Source of the DNA: JBAZBO01 sp041671425
Lineage (GTDB): Bacteria; Patescibacteriota; WWE3; UBA101185; UBA10185
Direction: 5' to 3'
Assembly: GCA_041671425.1 (NCBI GenBank)
Contig: JBAZBO010000010.1
Span: 1 to 18,068 of the forward strand
DNA length: 18,068 bases
The notes under the pieces: generated by a model
Told to the model about the DNA's origin: nothing
Databases searched by the model: none
What the model saw: only the letters and a program-made list of their open reading frames with translations
Position numbers and translations under genes: made by a program
Part shown: piece after piece, positions 4,477 to 11,792 of the stretch
Numbering within the stretch: the stretch's first letter is position 1
Layout: every line of letters starts with the position of its first letter

Positions 4477-5107
4477 TATCATAACTCTCTTCCCAGAACT
4501 TTTTGAACCTTTCCTAAAAAGACTCCCTTTGAGAAAAGCTATAGAAAAAGAACTTATCGAGATAAACCTTTGGGACCTGAAGAAGTACGCCATAGACAAA
4601 AGAGGTACTGTGGATGATAAGCCATACGGTGGGGGAGCTGGGATGATCCTCATGATAGAACCCATCTATAAAGCTTTGGAGGCTATATCAGATAAAGACA
4701 TCGTAATAGCTTTATCTCCTTCCGGTGAAAGGTATAACCAACAAATGGCAAGAGAACTCTCAAAAGGCTCACAGGTCACACTTATATGTGGAAGGTATGA
4801 GGGAATGGATGAAAGGGTCATGGAAAATCTGACCACAAAAGTAGTTTCTATAGGAGATTACGTATTGTCCGGAGGAGAGATACCAGCTATGGCCATAATG
4901 GAAAGCATTACAAGACTATTACCGGGTGTACTGGAAAAAGAGGAAGCCTCCATAGATGAGTCCTTTTCTGAGCCTGACATAAAAGAATATCCCCAATACA
5001 CCAGACCTGAGGACTTTAAGGGAATGAAGGTTCCAGATGTGCTTCTATCAGGAAACCACAAGGAAATAGAAGAGTGGAGGAAGAATAAGCGAGAAAGAAC
5101 GCATTAG
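4460..5107 (+). CDS. trmD: tRNA (guanine-37 N1)-methyltransferase TrmD
   Basis: TrmD methylates N1 of G37 next to the anticodon and prevents +1 frameshifting. The 215-residue protein is full length and carries the SPOUT-family trefoil-knot motifs: DDKPYGGGAGM (52-62), LSPSG (85-89), CGRYEGMDER (110-119), SIGDYVLSGGE (130-140), LLPGVL (153-158), then IDESF (165-169) with the aspartate expected to act as general base, QYTRP and VPDVLLSGNH. The start is the ATG at 4460, giving MPLRFDIITLFPELF, which matches the family start; an upstream in-frame TTG at 4424 would add 12 unrelated residues. rimM, normally just before it, is absent. The gene ends 4 bp before the stop of the convergent pilus operon. 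Confidence 0.95.
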   Translation: MPLRFDIITLFPELFEPFLKRLPLRKAIEKELIEINLWDLKKYAIDKRGTVDDKPYGGGAGMILMIEPIYKALEAISDKDIVIALSPSGERYNQQMARELSKGSQVTLICGRYEGMDERVMENLTTKVVSIGDYVLSGGEIPAMAIMESITRLLPGVLEKEEASIDESFSEPDIKEYPQYTRPEDFKGMKVPDVLLSGNHKEIEEWRKNKRERTH

Positions 5108-5109
5108 GT

Positions 5110-5128
5110 TTCTAATTGATTATTAGAA
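5110..5128. terminator. AT-rich hairpin between convergent operons
   Basis: TTCTAAT (5110-5116) pairs perfectly with ATTAGAA (5122-5128) around TGATT. It sits exactly where the trmD operon and the pilus operon meet. The stem is AT-rich and there is no clear U-tract on either strand, so it is a weak candidate for a two-way transcription end. Confidence 0.3.
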
Positions 5129-5591
5129 CGGTTGGACTCTCTACACCATAACAATTACCACCTGGAAACAGATCCCCCTCAGCAACTAGAGAAGTGTAAG
5201 CGTCTAGATTGGCGCATTCGTGGCCAACACTCGAAGAAGCCTTCTCCATACTTGCAGCTAGTGCATAGTAACTACCAGAATTTATAGACAGATACGTATA
5301 GGCTGCGCCTGTCTGAGGGTCTACGGGAAGCTCATTGACGTATTCTGGGAGAAGATCAGCCGACCAAGTACCTTGCGGTGGGTAATGCCTATGGTCAGTA
5401 AAATACTGTTCCAAAGCGTTCTGGATCAAGCCAAGATCCGCAATCCTGGTGTTGTCACGCATCTTTGTACGGACTCCACCATAATTTATCATCCCCACAA
5501 CCAAACCACCCAATATACCAACCAGGGAGATCGCAATTAGTAATTCTATCAGGGTAAAGCCCTTATCCTTACGGAAGTGCGTTGAAATCAA
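5112..5591 (-). CDS. Type IV prepilin, GspG-like, last gene of the pilus operon
   Basis: This is a pilin or pseudopilin made as a precursor and cut by prepilin peptidase. The 159-residue product has an 11-residue leader ending in G, cut G|F in KDKGFTLIELL, with Glu at +5 of the mature protein and a hydrophobic helix LIAISLVGILGGLVVGMI. After it comes the RTKMRDNTRIADLGLIQNAL pattern and YFTDHRHYP, typical of GspG-type proteins. The start is TTG at 5591-5589, chosen because AAGGAGG lies 8 nt before it; an ATG at 5609 would put this ribosome binding site inside the gene. It overlaps the end of pilO by 23 bp. It is separated from the other pilin genes by the PilMNO assembly genes. Whether it is a minor pilin or a core pseudopilin cannot be told. 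Confidence 0.88.
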   Translation of the reverse strand: MISTHFRKDKGFTLIELLIAISLVGILGGLVVGMINYGGVRTKMRDNTRIADLGLIQNALEQYFTDHRHYPPQGTWSADLLPEYVNELPVDPQTGAAYTYLSINSGSYYALAASMEKASSSVGHECANLDAYTSLVAEGDLFPGGNCYGVESPTVLIIN

Positions 5592-6411
5592 ACGGTGTTC
5601 CTCCTTCATTAGGCGTTTCGGCTGGAGTCTCGGCAGTTTCACCACCCTCTTCCTCCGTGGTCTCCTCAACCACCAGCTCAGAGATGTCCTCCGGTGTTAC
5701 CTTATAGATCCTCAAAGCCTTGACCTTATTCAACAAAGCCACAAAATCCGGTGAGGTCATATCCAAAGTTATACTTTCATCTGTAACTGCGGACGATTGT
5801 ACAAAAAGGTAGGGGGAATTAAGGGTGAAATTGACATCCAAGATACCCTCTTTATCCCTTGAATACCTGTAATTTTCAACATCCACTAGCCTACCGGCAT
5901 TTTCAATACTGCCCAAGAAAGTGGTCAACTGATCATAGGATCCTCTTACTCCCAAAGAAACTGTCACGTTCTCATACGTAGCAGCGGGTACAGGTGCAGT
6001 GGAAGAAGAAACAGCGGAACTGGTTGCTGGCTTACCAGCATAAGAATACGTAAGTCTGGTGATCTCAAAGCCAGACTCCTGAGCTATCATACTGATCTGA
6101 GCCAATAACTCCGGAACAGTGGCTTCAGAAACCAGTACGGTATCCATAAGCTGAGCATTCTCTTCTACCACACTTCGGAAATCAATAAGGTCATTCAAAG
6201 TAGCTTTCTTATCCTGAAGCTGTTTATTAAGATTTTGGTTTTTTGTCAGTTGGGCAATAAGGACTGGTTTATCTTTCAAAGAGGGCATCAGGAAAAGCAA
6301 CCCCACAAAAATTGAGGCACCTATACAGATAAGGGGAATTATGAAATTGACCAAGGCACCTCTCAACTTTGAAACATCCAAATTCATGCTGATCTTATCT
6401 TTAGGATTCAT
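5569..6411 (-). CDS. pilO: Type IV pilus inner-membrane protein PilO
   Basis: PilO pairs with PilN in the membrane alignment complex that links the PilM ring to the pilus channel. The 280-residue product has a short cytoplasmic start, a transmembrane helix at about 20-43 (LVNFIIPLICIGASIFVGLL), a coiled coil at about 50-95 (VLIAQLTKNQNLNKQLQDKK), and an extracytoplasmic domain with ISMIAQESGFEITRLTYS and VSLGVRGSYDQLTTFLGSIE, the usual PilO ferredoxin-like pattern. A Ser/Ala/Pro linker (130-145) and an acidic Glu/Thr-rich tail (about 250-275) are extras. It starts with an ATGA overlap with pilN and runs 23 bp into the last pilin. Assignment rests on architecture and gene order. Confidence 0.82.
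   Translation of the reverse strand: MNPKDKISMNLDVSKLRGALVNFIIPLICIGASIFVGLLFLMPSLKDKPVLIAQLTKNQNLNKQLQDKKATLNDLIDFRSVVEENAQLMDTVLVSEATVPELLAQISMIAQESGFEITRLTYSYAGKPATSSAVSSSTAPVPAATYENVTVSLGVRGSYDQLTTFLGSIENAGRLVDVENYRYSRDKEGILDVNFTLNSPYLFVQSSAVTDESITLDMTSPDFVALLNKVKALRIYKVTPEDISELVVEETTEEEGGETAETPAETPNEGGTPFDFNALP
5600..5606 (-). promoter_or_regulatory. Ribosome binding site that fixes the TTG start of the last pilin
   Basis: Read on the minus strand this is AAGGAGG, 8 nt before TTG 5591-5589. It lies inside the end of pilO and also inside the longer ATG-started reading, which it argues against. Confidence 0.65.
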
Positions 6412-6986
6412 TTCTTTAGAACCTCCGCGCTGAAATTGGTAGTTATTGAATATCTGGCGGAATTATCCCTGCTTTCGAAATTTACAGAATTCAGTGTTAC
6501 ATCTGTAAAGAGTTTACCGAATTTGGAATCAGTACCTTCCTTGGGGGTATCCAGATTGTTGAAGAAATCTCGAATAGAAAGGTATGTCTGACCAACACCA
6601 TCCAAACTTACCGTACCATTCCTATTGAGGATGAATTCACTGATGACAACCTCTCCGGGTACTCTATTCTTTGTCTCTTCCATTAACATCGAATAATAGA
6701 CTCTCTTACCAAGGATCTCCTTTATTGATGCATACTTTTTATCAAGATTCCTGGCCACCACTTCTATATCTGCCATCCCTTCTATATCTTTTCGAAGCTT
6801 GGCTACTTAAGTCTCATTATCCTTTATTTCTGACTTTAGTTTTATGTTGTTGTAATAGAAATACCCAGACACGCTAGCTACAGCCAGGAACATCAATATG
6901 GTCACAACAGTACTGGCTTTGACAACCTGAACCTTTACTTTCTCAGTTTTTATCTCTTTTGGAATAAGATTGATACTCTGGCCCAC
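6408..6986 (-). pseudogene. pilN: PilN, interrupted by an in-frame TAA
   Basis: PilN links cytoplasmic PilM to PilO. The gene starts at GTG 6986-6984, directly after the pilM stop, with AAGGAG 6 nt upstream. The first 59 codons hold the PilM-binding motif SINLIP (residues 4-9) and the membrane helix TVVTILMFLAVASVSGYFYY. Codon 60 is TAA (6809-6807). The same frame continues without any shift for 132 codons: VAKLRKDIEGMADIEVV, coiled coil, then the extracytoplasmic domain (VVISEFILNRNGTVSLDGVG to AEVLKK). A single-base change from CAA, AAA or GAA would explain it. An ATG at 6776 could restart translation, but that product would lack the membrane helix and remain in the cytoplasm. Possibilities are a true nonsense mutation, an assembly error or readthrough. 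Confidence 0.85.
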
Positions 6987-8018
6987 TTATAACTCCTTGA
7001 GTGCTAGACCCACCGGAGTAACGAACACTGGCCCCAGATGAAGAAGGGTATCCTTTTCGGATTCTATCTTCGGGTGAAGACTAAGTTCCTTCCACGGATT
7101 CGCAAGCTCGACCTCTACATCGAGATTGTTTACCATGTAAAGGAAAAGTCCCGGCATCAGGGCAGTTCCTCCGGAAACAATTACTTTATTTATCTTAACA
7201 TTAGGATTCCTAGTTGTAAAAAATACTTTTGATCTTTTGATCTCAGCTATGATATTGTCAAAGACCGGCACCAAGGCACCGGACACTTTTCCTTCTACTT
7301 TGGTGTTATCCAGACCGTAAGTCTTTTTGTATTCCTCAGCCTGCTCGTAATCCAAAGACAAGGCTTGCTGCACAGCACGGGTCAAAACATCTCCACCCAC
7401 CGAAAGACTCCTGGTGAGGCGCACAAAGCCTTTGTAGGTCACTATAAGTAGCGTGTTCGAAGTATTAATATCGGCAATTATCGTAGCATATGGGGCATCC
7501 GGTCTGTCACCAAGAGCTCTGCTCATAGCCAAAGTCTCTGGTTCCAAACCACTGGGTGAAAGATTGGCCTTCTTGAGGACCTCTATATATTTTGAAATAA
7601 CTGATTTCTTAGCCGCAACAAGAAGTACATTTACTTTATCCCTATCTGTTACATCAGGATCAAGCCTTTGGAAAGAAAGGGTAACATCCTTGATCGGTAG
7701 GGGAATATACTGCTCGGCTTCGAACTGGATTGAACTCTGAAGCTCTTTGTCGTTCATATCAGGAAGTTTTATAGTCCTGACAAAAACCTGGCTCTCAGGA
7801 AGACCGGCTATTACATTCCTTCTGTCAAAACCTTTCTCGGTAAAAAAAGTGTCCAGAGCTGAAGCATACTCATTGATATCTGCCAACTCATCGGTTTCCA
7901 AATTGATCCTGGGATTTTTGTACGTGCCGTATTTCGTAAGCATCACCGAACCTTTAGACTTTTCTATCTCAACAGCTCTAAAGTTGTTCAGTCCTAAGTT
8001 CAATCCTACGATGGGCAT
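6987..8018 (-). CDS. pilM: Type IV pilus assembly ATPase-fold protein PilM
   Basis: PilM is a cytoplasmic actin-like protein that binds ATP and the N-terminus of PilN. The 343-residue length is typical. The phosphate-1 loop is VGLNLGLNNFRAVEI (4-18), where the family usually has GLDIG, so the aspartate is replaced by asparagine 7. Also visible are QFEAEQYIPLPI (98-109), the phosphate-2 region TIIADINTSNT (179-189), GGDVLTRAVQQAL (208-220) with QAEEYKKTYG, and the adenosine motif SGGTALMPGL (282-291). The ATG at 8018 has GGAAGG 11-13 nt upstream, a rather long spacing. The gene is 42 bp after the PilX-like gene and abuts pilN. The Asn change may alter nucleotide hydrolysis, but this cannot be judged from sequence alone. 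Confidence 0.9.
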   Translation of the reverse strand: MPIVGLNLGLNNFRAVEIEKSKGSVMLTKYGTYKNPRINLETDELADINEYASALDTFFTEKGFDRRNVIAGLPESQVFVRTIKLPDMNDKELQSSIQFEAEQYIPLPIKDVTLSFQRLDPDVTDRDKVNVLLVAAKKSVISKYIEVLKKANLSPSGLEPETLAMSRALGDRPDAPYATIIADINTSNTLLIVTYKGFVRLTRSLSVGGDVLTRAVQQALSLDYEQAEEYKKTYGLDNTKVEGKVSGALVPVFDNIIAEIKRSKVFFTTRNPNVKINKVIVSGGTALMPGLFLYMVNNLDVEVELANPWKELSLHPKIESEKDTLLHLGPVFVTPVGLALKEL

Positions 8019-8060
8019 ATTAGTATGATACCTTCCACAGCTCTTGCATTCAAGAACCTA

Positions 8061-8870
8061 TTAGTTTGATAGGGGATCGGTTTCTGATCTTTGGTATAGT
8101 GCATAATCAAATTGTGCCGGAAGTGCAGACTTGGTCCTCAAAACTCTCACAGTTTTTACGGTCTCAAAAATTTGCCCTGCAGACTCAATAAGTATCCCCT
8201 GAGACGGAAGTATCTGACCTGAGGCAGGAAGAACATATGCTGAAACACCAGAATATACAGATTTCAATCTCAACATCACGGGCTTTGTCTTCCCATCAAC
8301 CGTAAAGCAGTTCTCATACCCAAGTGAGGAGCTGGCACTATCAAAGCCATTGTAAGAATAGGGGGATGTGGAAGTGTTATACGCATAATTATCAACAAAA
8401 TACCCGGAATCATCACCATAGACATACAGACCCACAATAGATGGCTCCTCCGCAGTGGCATTCCAGCATACATACAAGTCTGTATTATCAGAGTAACCGC
8501 TAAGCTCCACTTGTGAGGTATCCTGCGTATTAAGATCCAAAAGGAAAGGCTCTTCGGAACCGCCAATATGGCTTAAGTGGATATCCGCCCGAGAGACTAC
8601 ACCCTTGGGATCGGTGATCTCAAGAACACAGGCAGAGCCACAGCTGTTGTTGGCTATGTACTCCACTAGGACTGAATACTGCTCAGCCAGCATCCTCTCC
8701 ACACCGGCTTCGGCTATACCAATAGCTCTGGATGCCAGATCCATTTCTTTTGACATTCTCAAAGATTTTACATAGTTGGAAGAAACACTAACTCCCACGG
8801 CAAGACCCACTACCAACAGGAAAAATACTATAACTGCTGTTTGTCCGGATTCTTTTTTTATGTTCCCCAT
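8061..8870 (-). CDS. PilX-like minor pilus protein (copy 2)
   Basis: The 269-residue product has a short charged start, then KESGQTAVIVFFLLVVGLAVGV, a hydrophobic helix without the +5 glutamate of class-III prepilins, and AIGIAEAGVERML, the segment typical of PilX N-terminal domains (AEAG). The remainder is extracytoplasmic and beta-rich. It is clearly related to the gene at 12356-13243: both share the SGQ membrane start, an LYVCW/LFFCW core, and an ETVKTVRV/ETKTVRV...LPA.FD ending. The start is ATG 8870, overlapping the stop of the PilW-like gene by one base (TGATG). PilX-type proteins act with PilV and PilW in priming pilus assembly at the tip. Here it follows that exact pair. Confidence 0.75.
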   Translation of the reverse strand: MGNIKKESGQTAVIVFFLLVVGLAVGVSVSSNYVKSLRMSKEMDLASRAIGIAEAGVERMLAEQYSVLVEYIANNSCGSACVLEITDPKGVVSRADIHLSHIGGSEEPFLLDLNTQDTSQVELSGYSDNTDLYVCWNATAEEPSIVGLYVYGDDSGYFVDNYAYNTSTSPYSYNGFDSASSSLGYENCFTVDGKTKPVMLRLKSVYSGVSAYVLPASGQILPSQGILIESAGQIFETVKTVRVLRTKSALPAQFDYALYQRSETDPLSN

Positions 8871-9436
8871 CAATGAGCGCCTTTGTACATACTTCTAACA
8901 ACTATTGTAGTTCTAACGGGGATTGTTCCTGTGAAGGCTGCCTTTCCTGTTGCTCTGGTGGTCTGGGCAAAATCCATCGAAACTGACACAACTCCAATTC
9001 CATTTGTTACTGTAGTAGCAAAGCATATATTTCCAGGACAAATAATATTCATACCACCCCCAAGAAAAGAGGAATCAGTCAATTCATAAGTGGTTGTAGT
9101 CCCAACGGGGGGAGGAGCGGTATCACTCCTTCTAACAATCATACCTCCTTCAGCTCCACTTACCACTTCATAAATAATCGTGTGGCTGTCTGCATTTTTG
9201 AAAGTCAGTGTCGTACCAGAAGCCACAGTAACAGACTCAGCATCCCTAACTTCCCTTTCCAACTTGAGAAGCACAAAATCAGCACTTTGCTCTATCTCAT
9301 TAGTTATCTGGGTCTTGTTATAGCTTCTTATCAAAGTAATGATAATGTCACTGGAAACACCGGCAGTAAGAACAAGAAGACCAATTATCAATACCAGTTC
9401 AATTAGTGTAAATCCTTTTTCTTTTATGCTCACCAT
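8870..9436 (-). CDS. PilW/GspJ-like minor prepilin
   Basis: A 188-residue prepilin with a short leader MVSIKEKG cut at G|F (FTLIELV, Glu at +5), a hydrophobic helix (VLIIGLLVLTAGVSSDIII), and the segment EIEQSADFVLLKLEREVRDAESV, the layout seen in PilW and GspJ proteins, which lead into a large beta domain. Two cysteines in IICPGNICF could form a disulfide. The ATG at 9436 overlaps the end of the PilV-like gene by 7 bp. The V-W-X gene order is the same as in minor pilin operons of other bacteria, which supports the assignment to the pilus-tip priming complex. Confidence 0.75.
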   Translation of the reverse strand: MVSIKEKGFTLIELVLIIGLLVLTAGVSSDIIITLIRSYNKTQITNEIEQSADFVLLKLEREVRDAESVTVASGTTLTFKNADSHTIIYEVVSGAEGGMIVRRSDTAPPPVGTTTTYELTDSSFLGGGMNIICPGNICFATTVTNGIGVVSVSMDFAQTTRATGKAAFTGTIPVRTTIVVRSMYKGAH

Positions 9437-9918
9437 TTGGATAGATCCGTGTAATTATGTACGTATCTCGGAGAACCGCCTACCATCCAGCGAGCCTGAA
9501 CAGAAATCCTTACGCAATCAGCACTTAAATCCACTATTAGATCATTTTCGGGGTCATCATTTGTACAATCAGCGGTAGTGAAAAAAACTGTCACACCCTC
9601 AGCGCCTGGTATATCTTCTAGTTCATCATTATCCACTAGAACCAATGCGTTGGTAACATAGCAACTAACACCTTCATCACACAAGGCCATACCTGTGACA
9701 AAGTCGAACCAGGTATCTCTTGTATCTCTATAAGCTCTCGCAAGTTCCAGTTGCTGTGTGGCAAGGCTACTGCCCTTTATCAGCAGTTTATTTTGTGTAG
9801 ATGTTCTTAGAGTGAACACAGAAAGGGCTACTAGTGATGTCAGTATCACCACTGCTATACCAAGCGAAAATATGACTTCAACCAAGCCTATACCTTCTTG
9901 ATCCTTTATTACTTTCAT
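9430..9918 (-). CDS. PilV/GspI-like minor prepilin
   Basis: A 162-residue prepilin. The cleavage site is G|I in DQEGIGLVEVIFSLGIAVV, so mature residue 1 would be isoleucine rather than phenylalanine, as in many PilV/GspI proteins (GxxLxEV); Glu at +5 is kept. The helix is followed by SSLATQQLELARAYRDT, typical of PilV, then a beta-rich part with four cysteines. The start is the ATG at 9918, which makes an ATGA overlap with the upstream gene and has AAGGA 9 nt before it; an ATG two codons earlier (9924) is less well placed. Confidence 0.75.
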   Translation of the reverse strand: MKVIKDQEGIGLVEVIFSLGIAVVILTSLVALSVFTLRTSTQNKLLIKGSSLATQQLELARAYRDTRDTWFDFVTGMALCDEGVSCYVTNALVLVDNDELEDIPGAEGVTVFFTTADCTNDDPENDLIVDLSADCVRISVQARWMVGGSPRYVHNYTDLSKW

Positions 9919-10415
9919 GGGCATTCATCCTTCCTAACCATTCCCGCTCCATTTACAAAAACCCTTGCGCATAAATCTCCTGAGACCAATTGGACTGCTT
10001 GGTTTCCAGCTGCCGTATCTCCATTTTCCATCTTAAAAAGAATTAATTCAGGAGATGCACCAACAGTATCAATGGCGACATCTCCGGGAAGATCATCGCT
10101 AACCTGTGATAGGACAGGAGATGTGCATGTGGGATCAGTTGCTAAGCATGCAATAGTAGTATAGGTAGTTGCTCCATCAACAAAACGAATTCCCCAAAAT
10201 GCCAAGTCCTGATTGGAAGCACCAACCCCGGACAAAGCCCTCACAGCCGCAGACCTCAGATCACTTTTCACCTGTTCCTGAGCTTGTTTTAAGTTCTGAT
10301 TATCCAAGTAGCCGGTAAATCTGGGCACCATGGCACCTGTAAGTATAGTTACTAGAGAAACTACTATCAAAAGCTCGATAAGGGTAAAACCTCTATCTCG
10401 GGCAGAAATACTCAT
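9915..10415 (-). CDS. GspH/FimT-like minor prepilin
   Basis: A 166-residue prepilin with leader MSISARDRG cut at G|F (FTLIELL, Glu +5) and helix LIVVSLVTILTGAMVP. The following RFTGYLDNQNLKQAQEQVKSDLRSAAVRAL resembles the GspH/FimT family (helix continuing into SDLRSAxxRA). The C-terminal ending has a paired cysteine pattern (LCARVF...DEC). The gene has no Shine-Dalgarno sequence: a TGN-extended -10 box ends six bases before its ATG, so it may be transcribed separately as a leaderless message. It ends in an ATGA overlap with the PilV-like gene, making FimT-PilV-PilW-PilX a consistent minor pilin set. Confidence 0.75.
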   Translation of the reverse strand: MSISARDRGFTLIELLIVVSLVTILTGAMVPRFTGYLDNQNLKQAQEQVKSDLRSAAVRALSGVGASNQDLAFWGIRFVDGATTYTTIACLATDPTCTSPVLSQVSDDLPGDVAIDTVGASPELILFKMENGDTAAGNQAVQLVSGDLCARVFVNGAGMVRKDECP

Positions 10416-10421
10416 GTAATA

Positions 10422-10430
10422 AATATATCA
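10422..10430 (-). promoter_or_regulatory. Extended -10 promoter inside the pilin operon, leaderless start
   Basis: On the minus strand the sequence is TGA (10430-10428) followed by TATATT (10427-10422), then six bases and ATG 10415-10413. The TGA is also the stop codon of the upstream pilin gene. The geometry is identical to that at rsmD: TGA, TATAWT, six bases, ATG. It would put the minor pilin and PilMNO genes under a second promoter. Confidence 0.45.
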
Positions 10431-10925
10431 CAATAGGAGCTTGTTGTTGCCGAGTTCGTACTTTGTATCAGAATTTCCTCCGTCAGTGGTCATCTTATCA
10501 ATTTCTGCCTCCAGGGTGACATTCAGCTCGTATGAAGTACCCGTACTGATATAGGAATAGTAATAGGTAGCATCATTCTCAGGATCAACATAAAGTTTTG
10601 ATATATATTCACAAAGGTTGGCATCTATCCAACCATCTGAGCATACAACTGTGGGACCGGTATTACCCAGGGGTAGGGAAGTGCTTCTTCTTTCTATACC
10701 CACATTGTCAGGGTAATCACCTTTGTCGATCCGATATTCGTTGATGGCTCTATCCAGACTGGTGATATCAGTAAGCCTGGCAACATCCCGTGCTTGCCTT
10801 CTACGGTCGGCAGGTTTGAACAACACTATAGAAACGCCCACGAGTATTAGGAGAAGGACCATAACAATCAAAAGCTCGATCAATGTAAAACCATTCTTAT
10901 GTTGATCAGGGATTCGTAAGACCAT
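10428..10925 (-). CDS. Type IV prepilin, GspG-like
   Basis: A 165-residue prepilin. Leader MVLRIPDQHKNG (12 residues) is cut at G|F (FTLIELL, Glu +5), followed by the hydrophobic helix LIVMVLLLILVGVSIVLF and the RRRQARDVARLTDITSLDRAINEY pattern with KGDYP, shared with GspG-type pseudopilins. A cysteine pair (VVCSDGWIDANLC) may form a disulfide. The ATG at 10925 lies within the end of the upstream gene (20-bp overlap). No ribosome binding site is visible, so coupling is likely; an earlier GTG (10952) would give an unusually long leader. Confidence 0.8.
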   Translation of the reverse strand: MVLRIPDQHKNGFTLIELLIVMVLLLILVGVSIVLFKPADRRRQARDVARLTDITSLDRAINEYRIDKGDYPDNVGIERRSTSLPLGNTGPTVVCSDGWIDANLCEYISKLYVDPENDATYYYSYISTGTSYELNVTLEAEIDKMTTDGGNSDTKYELGNNKLLL

Positions 10926-11337
10926 AGCAATTGGTAGTATAAGTAGAATCACATACCAAAGTCATTCCTGGTATGTCGCTGCATTTGCATATACTATTAC
11001 TATTGGCTGGTTGCTCAAGCGCCGCCACAAGCAGATATCTACTCCCATTGGATGCGTAAAAGTAAGTACCTGGAGATGGAGCAACAGGCAGATCATCTAT
11101 ATACCCAGCCTCCAAAGCCGTTTGCAAATTCGCAGTAAGCGGGTAGGAAATATTATCACTAAAAAACAATTCCAAAGAGGTCTGTATCTTCTTAAGATCA
11201 GAGATCCTTTGGGTATCACGTGCTTTCTGCCTCATAACCGAGGGGTTTATCACGGATACCAAAATACCAGACAGGATCCCAATGATCCCCACTACAAGCA
11301 AAAGTTCTATCAATGTAAATCCTTTTTGTTCTTTCAT
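10906..11337 (-). CDS. Type IV prepilin, GspG-like
   Basis: A 143-residue prepilin with a very short leader, MKEQKG, cut at G|F (FTLIELL, Glu +5). The helix GIIGILSGILVSVINP and the region RQKARDTQRISDLKKIQTSLELFF are close to those of the gene immediately upstream, which has GIIGILSGILVTIINP and RNQTRDAVRMNQLQEL, so the two probably arose by tandem duplication. The C-terminal part holds a cluster of cysteines (SICKCSD, LVCDSTYTTNC). Start at ATG 11337 in an ATGA overlap with the upstream gene. Confidence 0.85.
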   Translation of the reverse strand: MKEQKGFTLIELLLVVGIIGILSGILVSVINPSVMRQKARDTQRISDLKKIQTSLELFFSDNISYPLTANLQTALEAGYIDDLPVAPSPGTYFYASNGSRYLLVAALEQPANSNSICKCSDIPGMTLVCDSTYTTNCYGLTNP

Positions 11338-11732
11338 AGGTCAATACAGTTATCTAGAGTCGTAGCATTACAGATTTGAATTTTACCCACATTAGAATTA
11401 TACATAAACACCTTACTGGAATCTGCAGCACTCGGAACATAGACACTCATTGTGTTACTACCAGGGGTATAAATATAATCCCCAGGCCAATTAACAAGAT
11501 ATTCTTCGGTAACCGCCGCCGCAGTTGTAGCGGGGTAGCGTCCTTCTGCCAGCCTCATGGTTTCCAGACCGGATGCCAATTCCTGAAGCTGATTCATCCT
11601 CACAGCGTCCCGGGTTTGGTTCCTTTTCGATTCGGGGTTTATTATTGTCACAAGGATACCGGATAGTATTCCTATTATCCCAATTGCAATCACGATCTCT
11701 ACTAATGTGAATCCGGAATTGTATTTCTTCAT
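11334..11732 (-). CDS. Type IV prepilin, GspG-like
   Basis: A 132-residue prepilin. Leader MKKYNSG is cut at G|F (FTLVEIV, Glu +5), followed by IAIGIIGILSGILVTIINP and RNQTRDAVRMNQLQELASGLETM. It is the closest relative of the next gene downstream. It has a C-terminal cysteine pair (ICNATTLDNC). The ATG at 11732 is chosen over an in-frame TTG at 11741; only a weak GAAG ribosome binding site precedes it. It is the first gene after the terminator that follows the major pilin, so its expression should be lower than that of the major pilin unless it has its own promoter. Confidence 0.82.
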   Translation of the reverse strand: MKKYNSGFTLVEIVIAIGIIGILSGILVTIINPESKRNQTRDAVRMNQLQELASGLETMRLAEGRYPATTAAAVTEEYLVNWPGDYIYTPGSNTMSVYVPSAADSSKVFMYNSNVGKIQICNATTLDNCIDL

Positions 11733-11750
11733 ACTCTTCAAAACCTACAC

Positions 11751-11780
11751 AAAGAAAAGCTCCGGTTTTATCCGGAGCTT
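11751..11780 (-). terminator. Rho-independent terminator after the major pilin
   Basis: On the minus strand AAGCTCCGG (11780-11772) pairs perfectly with CCGGAGCTT (11765-11757) around a 6-nt loop ATAAAA. The U-rich tail continues from the stem as TTTTCTTT. It lies 12 nt past the stop of the major pilin gene and would let most transcripts end there. Confidence 0.75.
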
Positions 11781-11792
11781 CTCACAAAGAAC

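Noticed and set aside
6408..6776. A separate 122-residue protein downstream of the TAA in pilN
   Set aside because: The upstream frame continues into it without a shift and contains the missing PilN N-terminus, so it is the rest of pilN and not an independent gene, though restart at this ATG is possible.
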